Source: Candidatus Janibacter merdipullorum (lineage in GTDB: Bacteria > Actinomycetota > Actinomycetes > Actinomycetales > Dermatophilaceae). Taken from it: DNA of 39,987 nt. The stretch is taken from positions 1 to 39,987 of the forward strand of contig DXAR01000089.1 in NCBI GenBank assembly GCA_019116945.1, read 5' to 3'. Positions 28,816 through 37,308 of the stretch are shown piece after piece (positions within the stretch are counted from its first letter, which is position 1; each line of letters opens with the position of its first letter). Both the position numbers and the translations under genes were made by a program. The notes beneath the pieces were generated by a model that made no database searches, was not told where the DNA came from, and saw only the letters and a list, made by a program, of their open reading frames with translations.

Positions 28816-28821
28816 TAGGCT
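28816..28821 (+). promoter_or_regulatory. -10 element of polA (leaderless)
   Basis: TAGGCT ends 7 nt before GTG 28829, the same hexamer and spacing as at hisE and hisF. It fixes the polA start at 28829 and excludes the upstream in-frame GTG 28796. Confidence 0.5.
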
Positions 28822-28828
28822 GTCGCAG

Positions 28829-31495
28829 GTGAGTCGACTACTGCTTCTGGACGGACACTCCCTGGCCTACCGGGCCTTCTTCGCGCTCCCTGCCGAGAAC
28901 TTCTCGACGAGCACCGGGCAGCACACCAATGGTGTCTACGGCTTCGTCGCCATGCTCATCAACGTCCTGCGCGACGAGGACCCGACGCACGTGGCCGTCG
29001 CCTTCGACGTGTCGCGGGCGACCTTCCGCAGCGAGGAGTACGCGGAGTACAAGGCCGGACGCAGTGCCACCCCGGATGCCTTCGCCGGGCAGATCCCGCT
29101 GCTCCGTGAGGTCCTCGATGCGTTGAACATCACCCACGTGCAGCTCGACGGCTACGAGGCCGACGACATCATCGCCACCCTGGCGACCCAGGGGCGCGAG
29201 GCCGGGATGGACGTCCTCATCTGCTCCGGCGACCGCGACACGCTGCAGCTCGTCGACGAGGGCACGACCGTGCTCTACCCGAAGAAGGGGGTCTCCGACC
29301 TGGCGCGGATGACGCCCGGTGCCGTGACGGAGAAGTACGGGGTGGGGCCCGAGCGCTACAGCGACCTCGCGGCGCTCGTCGGCGAGGCGAGCGACAACCT
29401 TCCCGGCGTGCCGGGGGTCGGCCCCAAGACCGCGGCGAAGTGGATCACCGCCCATGGGGACCTCCAGGGGATCGTCGCTGGCATCGACCAGATCGGTGGC
29501 AAGGCAGGGCAGTCCCTGCGTGACCACCTCGACCAGGTGCTGCGCAACCGGCGGCTCAACGCACTCGTCCGGGATGCGCCGATCCCGATCGGGGTCGCCG
29601 ACGTCGAGCGTCGGGAGTGGGACCGCGAGAAGGTCCACACCCTCTTCGACAGCCTCGAGTTCAGGGTCCTGCGCGAGAGGCTCTTCACGACCTTCGACAC
29701 CGCCGAGACGGAGGTCAGCGGTGGGGTCGAGATCGATGGCACGGTCCTCGGCGAGGGCGAGGTCGCCGGATGGCTCGCGGAGCACGGCACCGGCCGACTC
29801 GGCGTGGACGTCGTGGGGGAGTGGGGCCGTGGGACGGGCGAGGTCAGCGGCCTCGGCCTGGCGACCGTCGAGGGGACGGCCGGCTTCGTCGACGTGACCG
29901 ACCTCGCCACCGAGGACGAGACGGCCCTGCGCGAGTGGCTGGCCGACGCCGACCGGCCCAAGGTCCTCCACGATGCGAAGGGGCCGATTCTCGCCCTCAC
30001 GGCGAGCGGCCTGCCCGTGGCGGGTGTCGCCGTCGACACGGCCATCGCGGCCTACCTCGTCCGGCCGGACCAACGCTCCTACGACCTCGCCGACCTCGCC
30101 GTCCGCCACCTCGGGAGGGACCTCTCCGGTGACGACGAGCCCCGGGACCAGGGGATGCTCGACTTCTCGGCCGACGACGGCGAGGCGGGTCGCGTCTCCA
30201 TGACCCGCGCCGCGGCCGCCGTCGAGCTCGCGGGAGTCCTCGAGGAGCAGGTCGAGGCGACCGGTGGGACGAGCCTCATGCGCGAGGTCGAGTTGCCCGT
30301 CGTCGGGGTGCTCGCCCGGATGGAGCGCGCCGGTATCGCCGTCGACGGCGATGCGCTCACCTCGCTCGAGGCCGACTTCGCTGGCAAGGTCGAGACCGCC
30401 CAGGCCGATGCCTGGGCGGCCATCGACGACGAGCAGATCAATCTGGGCTCGCCCAAGCAGCTCCAGGCGGTGCTCTTCGACACCCTTGGCCTGCCCAAGA
30501 CCCGCAAGACCAAGACGGGCTACACGACCGACGCCGACGCCCTGGCCGACCTCTACGCCAAGACCGAGCACCCCTTCCTCGAGGCACTGCTCCGCCACCG
30601 CGACGCGACCCGGTTGCGGGTCACCGTCGAGGGGCTCATCAAGTCCGTGGCCGACGACGGGCGCATCCACACGACCTACCAGCAGACGATCGCGGCCACG
30701 GGCCGCCTCTCGTCGACGGACCCCAACCTGCAGAACATCCCCATCCGCACGGAGGAGGGGCGTCGCATCCGGGAGGTCTTCGTCGTCGGGTCCGGCCACG
30801 AGACCCTCATGTCCGCCGACTACAGCCAGATCGAGATGCGGGTCATGGCCCACCTCTCGGGGGACGAGGGGCTCATCGAGGCCTTCCGCACGGGGGAGGA
30901 CCTGCACCGCTTCGTCGGGGCGCGGGTCTTCGGTGTCGAGCCTGAGGGGGTGACCCCGGAGATGCGCAGCAAGGTCAAGGCGATGTCCTACGGTCTCGCC
31001 TACGGTCTGAGCGCCTTCGGTCTCTCCAAGCAGCTGAGCATCTCCACCGGGGAGGCGACCGAGCTCATGGAGGAGTACTTCGTGCGCTTCGGCGGGGTAC
31101 GCGACTACCTCGACGAGATCGTCGACCGGGCCCGCGCCACCGGTTACACCGAGACGATGCTCGGTCGGCGCCGCTACCTGCCCGATCTCACGAGCGACAA
31201 CCGGCAGCGTCGGCAGATGGCCGAGCGGATGGCGCTCAACGCTCCCATCCAGGGGTCGGCCGCCGACATCATGAAGGTCGCGATGCTCCGCGTCGATCGC
31301 GCGCTGTCGGAGGCCGGCCTCGAGTCGCGCGCGCTCCTCCAGGTCCACGACGAGCTCGTCCTCGAGGTCGCCGCCGGCGAGGGCGACGAGGTCGAGGAGC
31401 TCGTGCGGAGGGAGATGGGCGCCGCCGTCGAGATGGACGTCCCGCTGGACGTGTCGGTCGGGCTCGGACGCACCTGGCACGACGCCGCGCACTGA
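28829..31495 (+). CDS. polA: DNA polymerase I
   Basis: PolA fills gaps and removes RNA primers. The product is 888 aa. The N-terminal 5'-3' exonuclease is intact (LLLLDGHSLAYRAFFALP, YEADDIIATL, CSGDRDTLQLVD, PGVPGVGPKTAAKW). The 3'-5' exonuclease domain lacks the D-x-E site: the expected strand reads LGVDVVGEWGRGTGEV, so proofreading is probably absent, as in other actinobacterial PolA. Polymerase motifs are complete: A (SADYSQIEMRVMAHLSGD), B (RSKVKAMSYGLAYGLSAFG) and C (LLQVHDELVLEV). GTG 28829 is chosen over GTG 28796 because the conserved start follows directly and a -10 hexamer lies 7 nt upstream. It converges on the nucleotidyltransferase with 6 nt between stops. Confidence 0.97.
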   Translation: MSRLLLLDGHSLAYRAFFALPAENFSTSTGQHTNGVYGFVAMLINVLRDEDPTHVAVAFDVSRATFRSEEYAEYKAGRSATPDAFAGQIPLLREVLDALNITHVQLDGYEADDIIATLATQGREAGMDVLICSGDRDTLQLVDEGTTVLYPKKGVSDLARMTPGAVTEKYGVGPERYSDLAALVGEASDNLPGVPGVGPKTAAKWITAHGDLQGIVAGIDQIGGKAGQSLRDHLDQVLRNRRLNALVRDAPIPIGVADVERREWDREKVHTLFDSLEFRVLRERLFTTFDTAETEVSGGVEIDGTVLGEGEVAGWLAEHGTGRLGVDVVGEWGRGTGEVSGLGLATVEGTAGFVDVTDLATEDETALREWLADADRPKVLHDAKGPILALTASGLPVAGVAVDTAIAAYLVRPDQRSYDLADLAVRHLGRDLSGDDEPRDQGMLDFSADDGEAGRVSMTRAAAAVELAGVLEEQVEATGGTSLMREVELPVVGVLARMERAGIAVDGDALTSLEADFAGKVETAQADAWAAIDDEQINLGSPKQLQAVLFDTLGLPKTRKTKTGYTTDADALADLYAKTEHPFLEALLRHRDATRLRVTVEGLIKSVADDGRIHTTYQQTIAATGRLSSTDPNLQNIPIRTEEGRRIREVFVVGSGHETLMSADYSQIEMRVMAHLSGDEGLIEAFRTGEDLHRFVGARVFGVEPEGVTPEMRSKVKAMSYGLAYGLSAFGLSKQLSISTGEATELMEEYFVRFGGVRDYLDEIVDRARATGYTETMLGRRRYLPDLTSDNRQRRQMAERMALNAPIQGSAADIMKVAMLRVDRALSEAGLESRALLQVHDELVLEVAAGEGDEVEELVRREMGAAVEMDVPLDVSVGLGRTWHDAAH

Positions 31496-31501
31496 TCCCG
31501 G

Positions 31502-32542
31502 TCAGGTGCTCGGGCGGTGGTCTCCCGTCCCGAGGGCATCGTCCTCGGTGCGGCAGCCGGCCCGGACCGTGGCTCGTCGACCGACGACGGACCGACGCAC
31601 GACGGCGCCCTCGCCGATCCGGGCGCCGGGGAGGACCACCGCGGAGTCCAGCAGGGCCCGGGCGCCGATGACGGCGCCCGGGTGCACGACGGTGCCTCCG
31701 CGGAGCTCGGCGGTGGGGTGCACCTCCGCGCCGGGCAGGACGAGGGCAGGGCCGGTCGGCGTCTCCGCGGCGCCGGGCCAGGGGGAGAGGAGGAGATCTC
31801 GGGTGGCGGTGACGAGCGCTGCCGGGGAGCCGACGTCGAGGAAGTAGGCCTCCTCCCGGTGCGCCAGGAGGGCACCCCGATCGGCGAGTCGGGGGAAGAC
31901 CTGCCGCTCGAGGGAGACGGGCCCGGTTCCCAGGTCCGCGAGCACCTCGGGGCGCACGACGTAGGTGCCGGCATTGACCGTCCGCGACGGAGGCTCCGGG
32001 GACTTCTCGACGAAGGCGGTGATCCTCCCTTCGTCATCGGTGAGGACGCTGCCGTAGGGACGGGCGTCGGGCACCTCCCGGACGTGGACCGCGCCGAGCA
32101 CCGCCGGCGCGGCGGCGCGGAGCAGGGCCACCTGCACCGAGAGGTCGTGGCCGGAGAGCAGGTCGCCGTTGAGGACGAGGACCACCTCGGCGTCGGTGAG
32201 GTGGCGCAGGGCCTCGCGCAGGCCACCACCGGTGCCGAGCGGGCTGTCCTCGACGACGGTCGTGAGGTCGACGCCCCTGGCCCGCACGGAGGCGACGAGC
32301 TCCGCGAAGTCCGCGTGCCGGTAGCCGGTCGAGAGGACGACGCGCTCGACCCCGGCGCGGGAGAGGGCGGCGATCTGGTGCTCGACGAGCGTCCACGGGC
32401 CCACGGGCAGGAGGGGCTTGGGGCGGTCCCTCGTCAGCGGGTCCATCCGTCGCCCGAGACCGCCGGCGAGGATGACGGCAGCGATGCGGCTCAGGAGGGA
32501 CTCTCCCCACGGGAGATCTGCTGAAGGCGTGGGGCGAGCCAC
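31502..32542 (-). CDS. Sugar-phosphate nucleotidyltransferase (NDP-sugar pyrophosphorylase family)
   Basis: This enzyme activates a sugar 1-phosphate with an NTP. The Rossmann domain has AAVILAGGLGRRMDPLT with RDRPKPLLPVG (nucleotide and Lys sites), LGTGGGLREAL and VLVLNGDLL with metal Asp. The C-terminal part is a left-handed beta-helix of hexapeptides (about residues 265-335). It is closest to mannose-1-phosphate guanylyltransferase or glucose-1-phosphate nucleotidyltransferases; the sugar is not fixed by sequence. The start given is GTG 32542 (346 aa), which overlaps the upstream acyltransferase by 52 nt. CTG 32494 would overlap it by only 4 nt (CTGA), has GGGGAGAG upstream and would begin SRIAAVILAGG, where relatives start. 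Confidence 0.88.
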   Translation of the reverse strand: MARPTPSADLPWGESLLSRIAAVILAGGLGRRMDPLTRDRPKPLLPVGPWTLVEHQIAALSRAGVERVVLSTGYRHADFAELVASVRARGVDLTTVVEDSPLGTGGGLREALRHLTDAEVVLVLNGDLLSGHDLSVQVALLRAAAPAVLGAVHVREVPDARPYGSVLTDDEGRITAFVEKSPEPPSRTVNAGTYVVRPEVLADLGTGPVSLERQVFPRLADRGALLAHREEAYFLDVGSPAALVTATRDLLLSPWPGAAETPTGPALVLPGAEVHPTAELRGGTVVHPGAVIGARALLDSAVVLPGARIGEGAVVRRSVVGRRATVRAGCRTEDDALGTGDHRPST

Positions 32543-34437
32543 CGCCAGAAGATCGGCGCCGACTGGTCGGTGAAGTGGATGGCGTCGTCGTAGAGGGGGA
32601 CCTCGTCGATCGTCGTGTGGACCTCGTCACCGGGGCAGAGCAGCGAGTACTGGTCGAGCACCGGGACGTCGTGGTCCGCGGCCCACTCCTCGACCGTCTC
32701 GTTGAGGGTCCGGACGTACTCCGTGTCGTTGACCCGGGTGATCTCCTCGTTGCCGAAGCTCGGCATCTCGTGGCAGGCGAGGTTCATCACGGCGAACTCG
32801 CTGTTGCCGCTGGCCGACCGCGCCTGGTCGAGGCTCTCCACGACGAGGTCCTCCCACTCCGAGGAGCCGAACTCCACGACCTCGCCGTCGACCATCCGGT
32901 CGGTGACCATGGTCTGGGCGACGAAGTAGAGCACGACATCGGACTGATTCTTCTCGATCTCCGTCGCCCACCCGTCCCGCCAGGTGGCGCACTCGTCCTT
33001 CTGGGGCAGGACGGCACCGTCGGCGTACCGGGGCGCGTCGACCGGGTCGCAGCCGGCGTTGGTGACTCCGGTGACGCGGAGGTCCGGGTGCTCGGAGGAC
33101 CGGAAGTGGGTGATGAGGCTCTGCGGTACGGAGTTGCCGATGAAGCTGACATTCGTCATCGTCCCCCCGGGCCGGTAGACCGTCTCGGGGACGGTCACCT
33201 CGCCCGACCCGGCGAGGGGCGGGGCCACGGTCCGGGCCGCCGCGGGGAGCGACAGGGCGCCGATGACGAGAGCGGGGACGGTCGCCCAGCACAGGGCGGC
33301 GCTGACCTTCGGCACCCGGGGGACGAGTGCCTTGATGCCCTCGCGCCGGATGGGCCGCTCGACGAAGCGGTAGGACAGCCAGGAGAGCAGCGCGGTGAGC
33401 GCCACCTGCACGGCCACGCGTCCCGCCGTGGGCAGGGGCAGGACCTGGTCGTTGAGGAAGATGACGATCGGCCAGTGCCAGAGGTAGAGGCCGTAGGAGA
33501 CCACCCCGATCCTGCGCAGCGGCTCCAGCGAGAGGACGCGCTGGACGACGGACGAGGACGGGCTCGTCGCGGCCACGAGGACGATGCTGATGAGTATCGA
33601 CAGGGGCACGGCACCCCCTTCGAAGAGGGCGGACTGCGCCCGCCCCGCCCACCAGAAGGCGGAGAGGACGACGAGCAGCGCCGGGAGGGCCAGCCGCCGG
33701 CACCATCCGTCGAAGGCCCGCACCCGGTCCCGGTCCACGGACCCGGGCCCCCCGCTGATGAAGGCCGCGACGGCGGCGCCCACGAGCAGCTGGTGGGCGC
33801 GGGTGTCCGTGCTGTAGTAGACCCGGCTGGGGTCGAGGCCCGGCTCGTGGAGGAGGGCCATGAGGAGGGCCGACCCGGCGCTCATGGCCACGAGGACCGC
33901 GACGAGCGTCGTCCGGCGGCGCACGAGGGCGAGCAGCCCGATGAGGAGGAGGGGGTAGACGATGTAGAACTGCTCCTCGACCGCGAGCGACCAGGCGTGG
34001 CGGACCGGGGACGGGGAGGCGATCTGGCCGAAGTAGGCCTCGTCGCCGAGGACGAAGCGCCAGTTCGCGACGTAGCCGATCGTGGCCAGTACGTCGCCGG
34101 CGACATTCCCGGTGCGCCCGGGGAGGGTGAGGAAGGTCGCCGCGACGATGACGACCGCGAGCACGAGGAAGAGGGCCGGCAGCAGCCGCCGGGCCCGGGC
34201 CAGCCAGAAGCCGAGCAGGTTGATCCGGCCCCGCCGGCGCCGGTACTCGGCGAGGAGGAGGGAGGTGATGAGGAAGCCGGAGATGACGAAGAAGACGTCC
34301 ACGCCGAACCAGCCGCCGGGGAGGGCCGAGGGCAGGACGTGGTACACGATGACCGAGAGGACGGCGAAGGCCCGCAGGCCGTCGATGGCAGGGCGGTAGG
34401 GCAGGGAGGTGTGCTGTTCGGCGCTCGTCGAGGTCAT
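32491..34437 (-). CDS. OafA/YrhL-type acyltransferase with C-terminal SGNH domain
   Basis: This 648-residue protein O-acylates surface glycans. About ten membrane helices form an acyltransferase-3 domain (residues about 1-360) with RPAIDGLRAFAVLSVIVYHV, GVDVFFVISGFLITSLLL, HAWSLAVEEQFYIVYPLLL and LWHWPIVIFL. The extracytoplasmic SGNH hydrolase-like domain begins near residue 410, with its Ser in NVSFIGNSVPQSL (GNS instead of the usual GDS) and Asp/His in YDDAIHFTD. ATG 34437 (MTSTSAEQ) is preferred; ATG 34464 is an in-frame alternative. It overlaps the nucleotidyltransferase downstream and diverges from the Arg/Asp-rich gene across 58 bp. Confidence 0.93.
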   Translation of the reverse strand: MTSTSAEQHTSLPYRPAIDGLRAFAVLSVIVYHVLPSALPGGWFGVDVFFVISGFLITSLLLAEYRRRRGRINLLGFWLARARRLLPALFLVLAVVIVAATFLTLPGRTGNVAGDVLATIGYVANWRFVLGDEAYFGQIASPSPVRHAWSLAVEEQFYIVYPLLLIGLLALVRRRTTLVAVLVAMSAGSALLMALLHEPGLDPSRVYYSTDTRAHQLLVGAAVAAFISGGPGSVDRDRVRAFDGWCRRLALPALLVVLSAFWWAGRAQSALFEGGAVPLSILISIVLVAATSPSSSVVQRVLSLEPLRRIGVVSYGLYLWHWPIVIFLNDQVLPLPTAGRVAVQVALTALLSWLSYRFVERPIRREGIKALVPRVPKVSAALCWATVPALVIGALSLPAAARTVAPPLAGSGEVTVPETVYRPGGTMTNVSFIGNSVPQSLITHFRSSEHPDLRVTGVTNAGCDPVDAPRYADGAVLPQKDECATWRDGWATEIEKNQSDVVLYFVAQTMVTDRMVDGEVVEFGSSEWEDLVVESLDQARSASGNSEFAVMNLACHEMPSFGNEEITRVNDTEYVRTLNETVEEWAADHDVPVLDQYSLLCPGDEVHTTIDEVPLYDDAIHFTDQSAPIFWRWLAPRLQQISRGESPS

Positions 34438-34482
34438 GTCCTGATTCCGGTGGGGGCGCTCCATTATGACCCGACCCGTGGG

Positions 34483-34488
34483 TAATAT
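34483..34488. promoter_or_regulatory. Bidirectional AT-rich -10 region between acyltransferase and Arg/Asp-rich gene
   Basis: TAATAT (+) ends 7 nt before ATG 34496. On the minus strand the same bases read TATTAC or CATATT, about 20 nt or more before the acyltransferase starts. It is one of the few AT-rich spots in the window and could serve both directions. It supports ATG 34496 over ATG 34466. Confidence 0.45.
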
Positions 34489-34495
34489 GCGCTGC

Positions 34496-35134
34496 ATGAC
34501 AGACCACACCGAGGCGACCTCGCCCACACGGCGATTCGCCCCCCTGGCCATCATCGTCGCCATCCCGCTGCTCTTCGCGGCGATCTTCTTCTACACCAGT
34601 CCGGTCGTCCTCGAGACCGGTGGTGAGCAGGGCATCTTCAAGTGCGGCTCGCCGGGCTCGCCGAACTCGGATGCGAAGAATGTGTGCTCCCAGCCGGAGA
34701 AGGTCGAGCGCAACAAGGCGATCTACTCCGGTCTCTCCGGGGTGGCCCTCCTCGGCCTCGGTGCGGTGTGGTTGCTCCGCGGGCAGCGGCACGACGACGA
34801 GTGGGACGAGGACGACGAGCCGCGCCGTCGACGTGGTGACGACATCGACCTGCGCGGCGACGACCGTGACCGTGACCGCGGTGCACGCCGGCGCGGCAGC
34901 GACCGGGACGAGGACGCGGGCCTGCGCGGGGTCGCACGTGACCGTGAGGAGCCGCGCTCCCGGGGTGTCGCGGATCGTGGCGACCGGGACGGGGACCTCG
35001 ACGACGAGCTCGAGCCGGAGACCCGCAGCTCGCGCCGCGGGGGCCGGCGGTCGGTCCTGCGCGACGACGACTTCGCCGATCCGTCCCCGCGCCGGCGCGC
35101 CGATGACGACTGGTCATCGGACGGCTGGCGCTGA
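34496..35134 (+). CDS. Two-TM protein with long Arg/Asp-rich disordered tail, unknown function
   Basis: I do not recognise this 212-residue protein. It has a short N-terminus, a first hydrophobic helix (about residues 15-33), a loop with two cysteines (Cys50 and Cys64, possible disulfide) and a second helix (about 75-94). The remaining 117 residues are a polyampholyte very rich in Arg and Asp, with little Lys or aromatic content until the final DDDWSSDGWR. With both helices as drawn, the tail would face the cytoplasm. ATG 34496 is chosen because TAATAT lies 7 nt upstream; ATG 34466 would put the promoter inside the gene. Its TGA overlaps the methyltransferase ATG by 1 nt, so the two are coupled. 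Confidence 0.75.
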   Translation: MTDHTEATSPTRRFAPLAIIVAIPLLFAAIFFYTSPVVLETGGEQGIFKCGSPGSPNSDAKNVCSQPEKVERNKAIYSGLSGVALLGLGAVWLLRGQRHDDEWDEDDEPRRRRGDDIDLRGDDRDRDRGARRRGSDRDEDAGLRGVARDREEPRSRGVADRGDRDGDLDDELEPETRSSRRGGRRSVLRDDDFADPSPRRRADDDWSSDGWR

Positions 35135-35970
35135 TGCGGGTCGAGGACTTCCTCGCCGAGGTCGACCGGGCCTTCGACGGGGACCCGCAGACGAGCGAGC
35201 CCACGGACCCGCTCTTCGGCCGCATCGCGGAGACGGTCAACGGCTACACCTCGGCCAACGAGCTGGCCGTGCTCAATGCCGCAGCGCGCGTCATGCCCGC
35301 CGACGAGTGCTACCTCGAGGTCGGCAGCTACAAGGGACGCTCCATGTGCGCCGCGGTCCAGGGGGTGCACGACAAGACCTTCTACGTCGTGGAGAACTAC
35401 CTCGAGTTCGGGATGCAGGGCCAGGAGGCCCGGGCCGAGCTCGAGCGCAACCTCGCGACGCACGCCGCCCACGCAGACGTGCGGCTCATCGAGGGCAACT
35501 GCTTCTCGCTGCTGCGGCGCCCCGGGATCGTCGACCGGCCGGTCGGCGTGTACTTCTACGACGGTGAGCACACGGGTCTGTCCCACTACCTCGCCCTCGG
35601 GATCATCGAGCCCTGGCTCGCCGACGAGGCGGTGATCCTCGTCGACGACGCGACCTACCCCATGGTCAGCGGGGCCCACGAGGATTTCATCGCCCGGCAC
35701 CCGCAGTGGCGGGTCGAGCGGCGGTGGGATGCCGCGACGAATGGTGACCCACGCTGGGCCAACGGTCTGCACGCCCTGAGCTTCCGTCGCGATGCCGCGA
35801 CCGCTCGAGGCAGCGACGAGCCCTGGGACGTGCGGTGGCGCCGGCTGGCCTACCTCTCCTCCCTCGGCCCGGGGCAGAAGGCGGCGTGGAAGGCCATCCA
35901 CCGCTTCCCCGAGCTCATCCCGCTGGCGAAGAAGCTCTACCCCTCGAAGAAGGCCAGCTCCATCGACTGA
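35134..35970 (+). CDS. Class I SAM-dependent methyltransferase
   Basis: This 278-residue protein has a Methyltransf_24-like Rossmann fold. The SAM loop is YLEVGSYKGRS (about residues 60-70), with the acidic ribose residue in FYVVENYLEFG, a later motif GVYFYDGEHTGLSHY, and AVILVDDATYPM. The tail (about 230-278) is basic and includes GPGQKAAWKAIHRFPELIP, resembling glycan-related methyltransferases. The substrate is unknown; a sugar or lipid-linked glycan is plausible from the neighbourhood. ATG 35134 overlaps the preceding stop (TGATG). It converges on the flippase gene, where a hairpin covers the gap. Confidence 0.85.
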   Translation: MRVEDFLAEVDRAFDGDPQTSEPTDPLFGRIAETVNGYTSANELAVLNAAARVMPADECYLEVGSYKGRSMCAAVQGVHDKTFYVVENYLEFGMQGQEARAELERNLATHAAHADVRLIEGNCFSLLRRPGIVDRPVGVYFYDGEHTGLSHYLALGIIEPWLADEAVILVDDATYPMVSGAHEDFIARHPQWRVERRWDAATNGDPRWANGLHALSFRRDAATARGSDEPWDVRWRRLAYLSSLGPGQKAAWKAIHRFPELIPLAKKLYPSKKASSID

Positions 35971-35981
35971 CGTACCCGGCG

Positions 35982-36011
35982 CCTCGGCCTCATTCGCGGG
36001 TGAGGCCGAGG
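35982..36011. terminator. Hairpin between convergent methyltransferase and flippase genes
   Basis: An 11-bp perfect stem (CCTCGGCCTCA / TGAGGCCGAGG) with an 8-nt loop begins 12 nt after the methyltransferase stop and contains the flippase stop codon (35990-35992). It can act for both transcripts. No T-tract is present. Confidence 0.65.
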
Positions 36012-37258
36012 GCCTCGGCCGTCTCGGCCGACTCCGGGGCCGGCGTCGTCTCTCCCTTCGGGACCCGGAGGAGACCGAGGAGGGCGACGACGGCAGCGGT
36101 GCCCCCGACGGTCCCGAAGACCTCGTAGGGGGAGCCGTTGAACCACAGGAGCACGAGGACGCTCTGGATGCCGGCGGCGATCCAGACGACGGCCGTCATG
36201 ACGTGGTCGCCACGGCTCATCCCGGCGAAGAGCCAGACCTGGACCACCGCCCACAGGGTGCCGATGCCGGCCGCCCAGACGAGGAGCGGCTCCGCGTCCG
36301 CGAAGGCGCTCCCCCCGGAGAGGGCGACGAGCGGGCCCGGGACGAGGGCGCAGCCGAGCGCCACGACCGCCCCCATGCCGAGCACGGCGAGGGCCGAGCG
36401 GTGCAGCGTCGTCCGGACCTGGCTCCCTCCGCTGGCGTCGGCGACCGAGGGGACGACGGTGAGGGCGACGAACTGCGTGCCCCAGAAGACGACCTTGCCG
36501 AAGAGGGCGGCGAGGGCGTAGGAGCCGCTGTCGTGGTCCGAGAGGACCGTCCGGGCGAGGACGACGTCGAGGCTGGAGAGGGCCATGAGTCCGGCCAGGG
36601 CGACATTGCTGCGCACGAGGTCCTCGAGCACGGCGAGCGCACGGGGGGCGACGCGCCCCGAGGTGAGCGCCCCCCGGGCGAGCACGAGGGTGACGGCGAG
36701 GGTGACCGCCGCGGCGACGAAGGTCGCGGCGAAGACCTCGTGGACGGCGAAACCCCAGCCCACGGCGCCCACGGCCGCGAGCATGCGCGACCCAGCGGTG
36801 ACGAGGTAGACGGTGGACAGCCGCCCGTAGGACTCCCGACCGAGGAGGATCCCCTGGAGGGCCCCCGTGACGGTCATCGGAGGCAGCATGAGGGCCATCC
36901 ACACGACCGACCACCCGGTGTCCAGCCGGAGGATCTCCGTGAGGAGGGGCGCGGTGGCGATCGTCGCCAGGGCGAGGACGATGCCGACGACCGTGGCGGT
37001 CGTCAGGGCGGTGACGTGCTCGCCCGACTCGCGGTGGGCCCGCGTCTGGCGACGGGCGACGACCACCTGGAAGGCACCGGCCGGCATGGCGAGGAGGACC
37101 CCGTAGGTGTTGAGCGCGGAGAACCCGCCGAAGTCAGCGGGGCCCAGCGTCGCCGAGACGAGGGCCACGAAGACGTAGCCCATGACATTGGCCAGACCCA
37201 TCGCCACGCCGAGGAGGAGCCCGGTGACGGGGAGGGCGCGCCGCATGCGCGGGGACAT
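35990..37258 (-). CDS. MOP-type polysaccharide flippase (Wzx-like)
   Basis: This 422-residue protein has about twelve membrane helices and the look of a MOP-superfamily exporter: the N-terminus has GLLLGVAMGLANVMGYVFVA, then LVSATLGPADFGGFSALNTY, a standard first-loop segment of oligosaccharide flippases. No soluble domain is present. It probably flips a lipid-linked oligosaccharide for wall or capsule assembly. ATG 37258 has a GAGGAGGGG site upstream on the minus strand. It diverges from the arabinofuranosyltransferase gene across 128 bp, which places export and glycosyl transfer side by side. Confidence 0.87.
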   Translation of the reverse strand: MSPRMRRALPVTGLLLGVAMGLANVMGYVFVALVSATLGPADFGGFSALNTYGVLLAMPAGAFQVVVARRQTRAHRESGEHVTALTTATVVGIVLALATIATAPLLTEILRLDTGWSVVWMALMLPPMTVTGALQGILLGRESYGRLSTVYLVTAGSRMLAAVGAVGWGFAVHEVFAATFVAAAVTLAVTLVLARGALTSGRVAPRALAVLEDLVRSNVALAGLMALSSLDVVLARTVLSDHDSGSYALAALFGKVVFWGTQFVALTVVPSVADASGGSQVRTTLHRSALAVLGMGAVVALGCALVPGPLVALSGGSAFADAEPLLVWAAGIGTLWAVVQVWLFAGMSRGDHVMTAVVWIAAGIQSVLVLLWFNGSPYEVFGTVGGTAAVVALLGLLRVPKGETTPAPESAETAEALGLTRE

Positions 37259-37308
37259 GACCCCTCCTCGTGCTCTCGGTGTGACGACGGCCTGATGTTA
37301 CGCCCCGG

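Noticed and set aside
28838..31492. Long antisense open frame opposite polA
   Set aside because: Low-complexity Arg/Gly/Val/Asp-rich translation without motifs; polA motifs on the + strand explain the region.
32575..34485. 636-codon + strand frame opposite the acyltransferase
   Set aside because: Antisense shadow. The acyltransferase has clear membrane helices and catalytic motifs; this frame is only charged low-complexity sequence.
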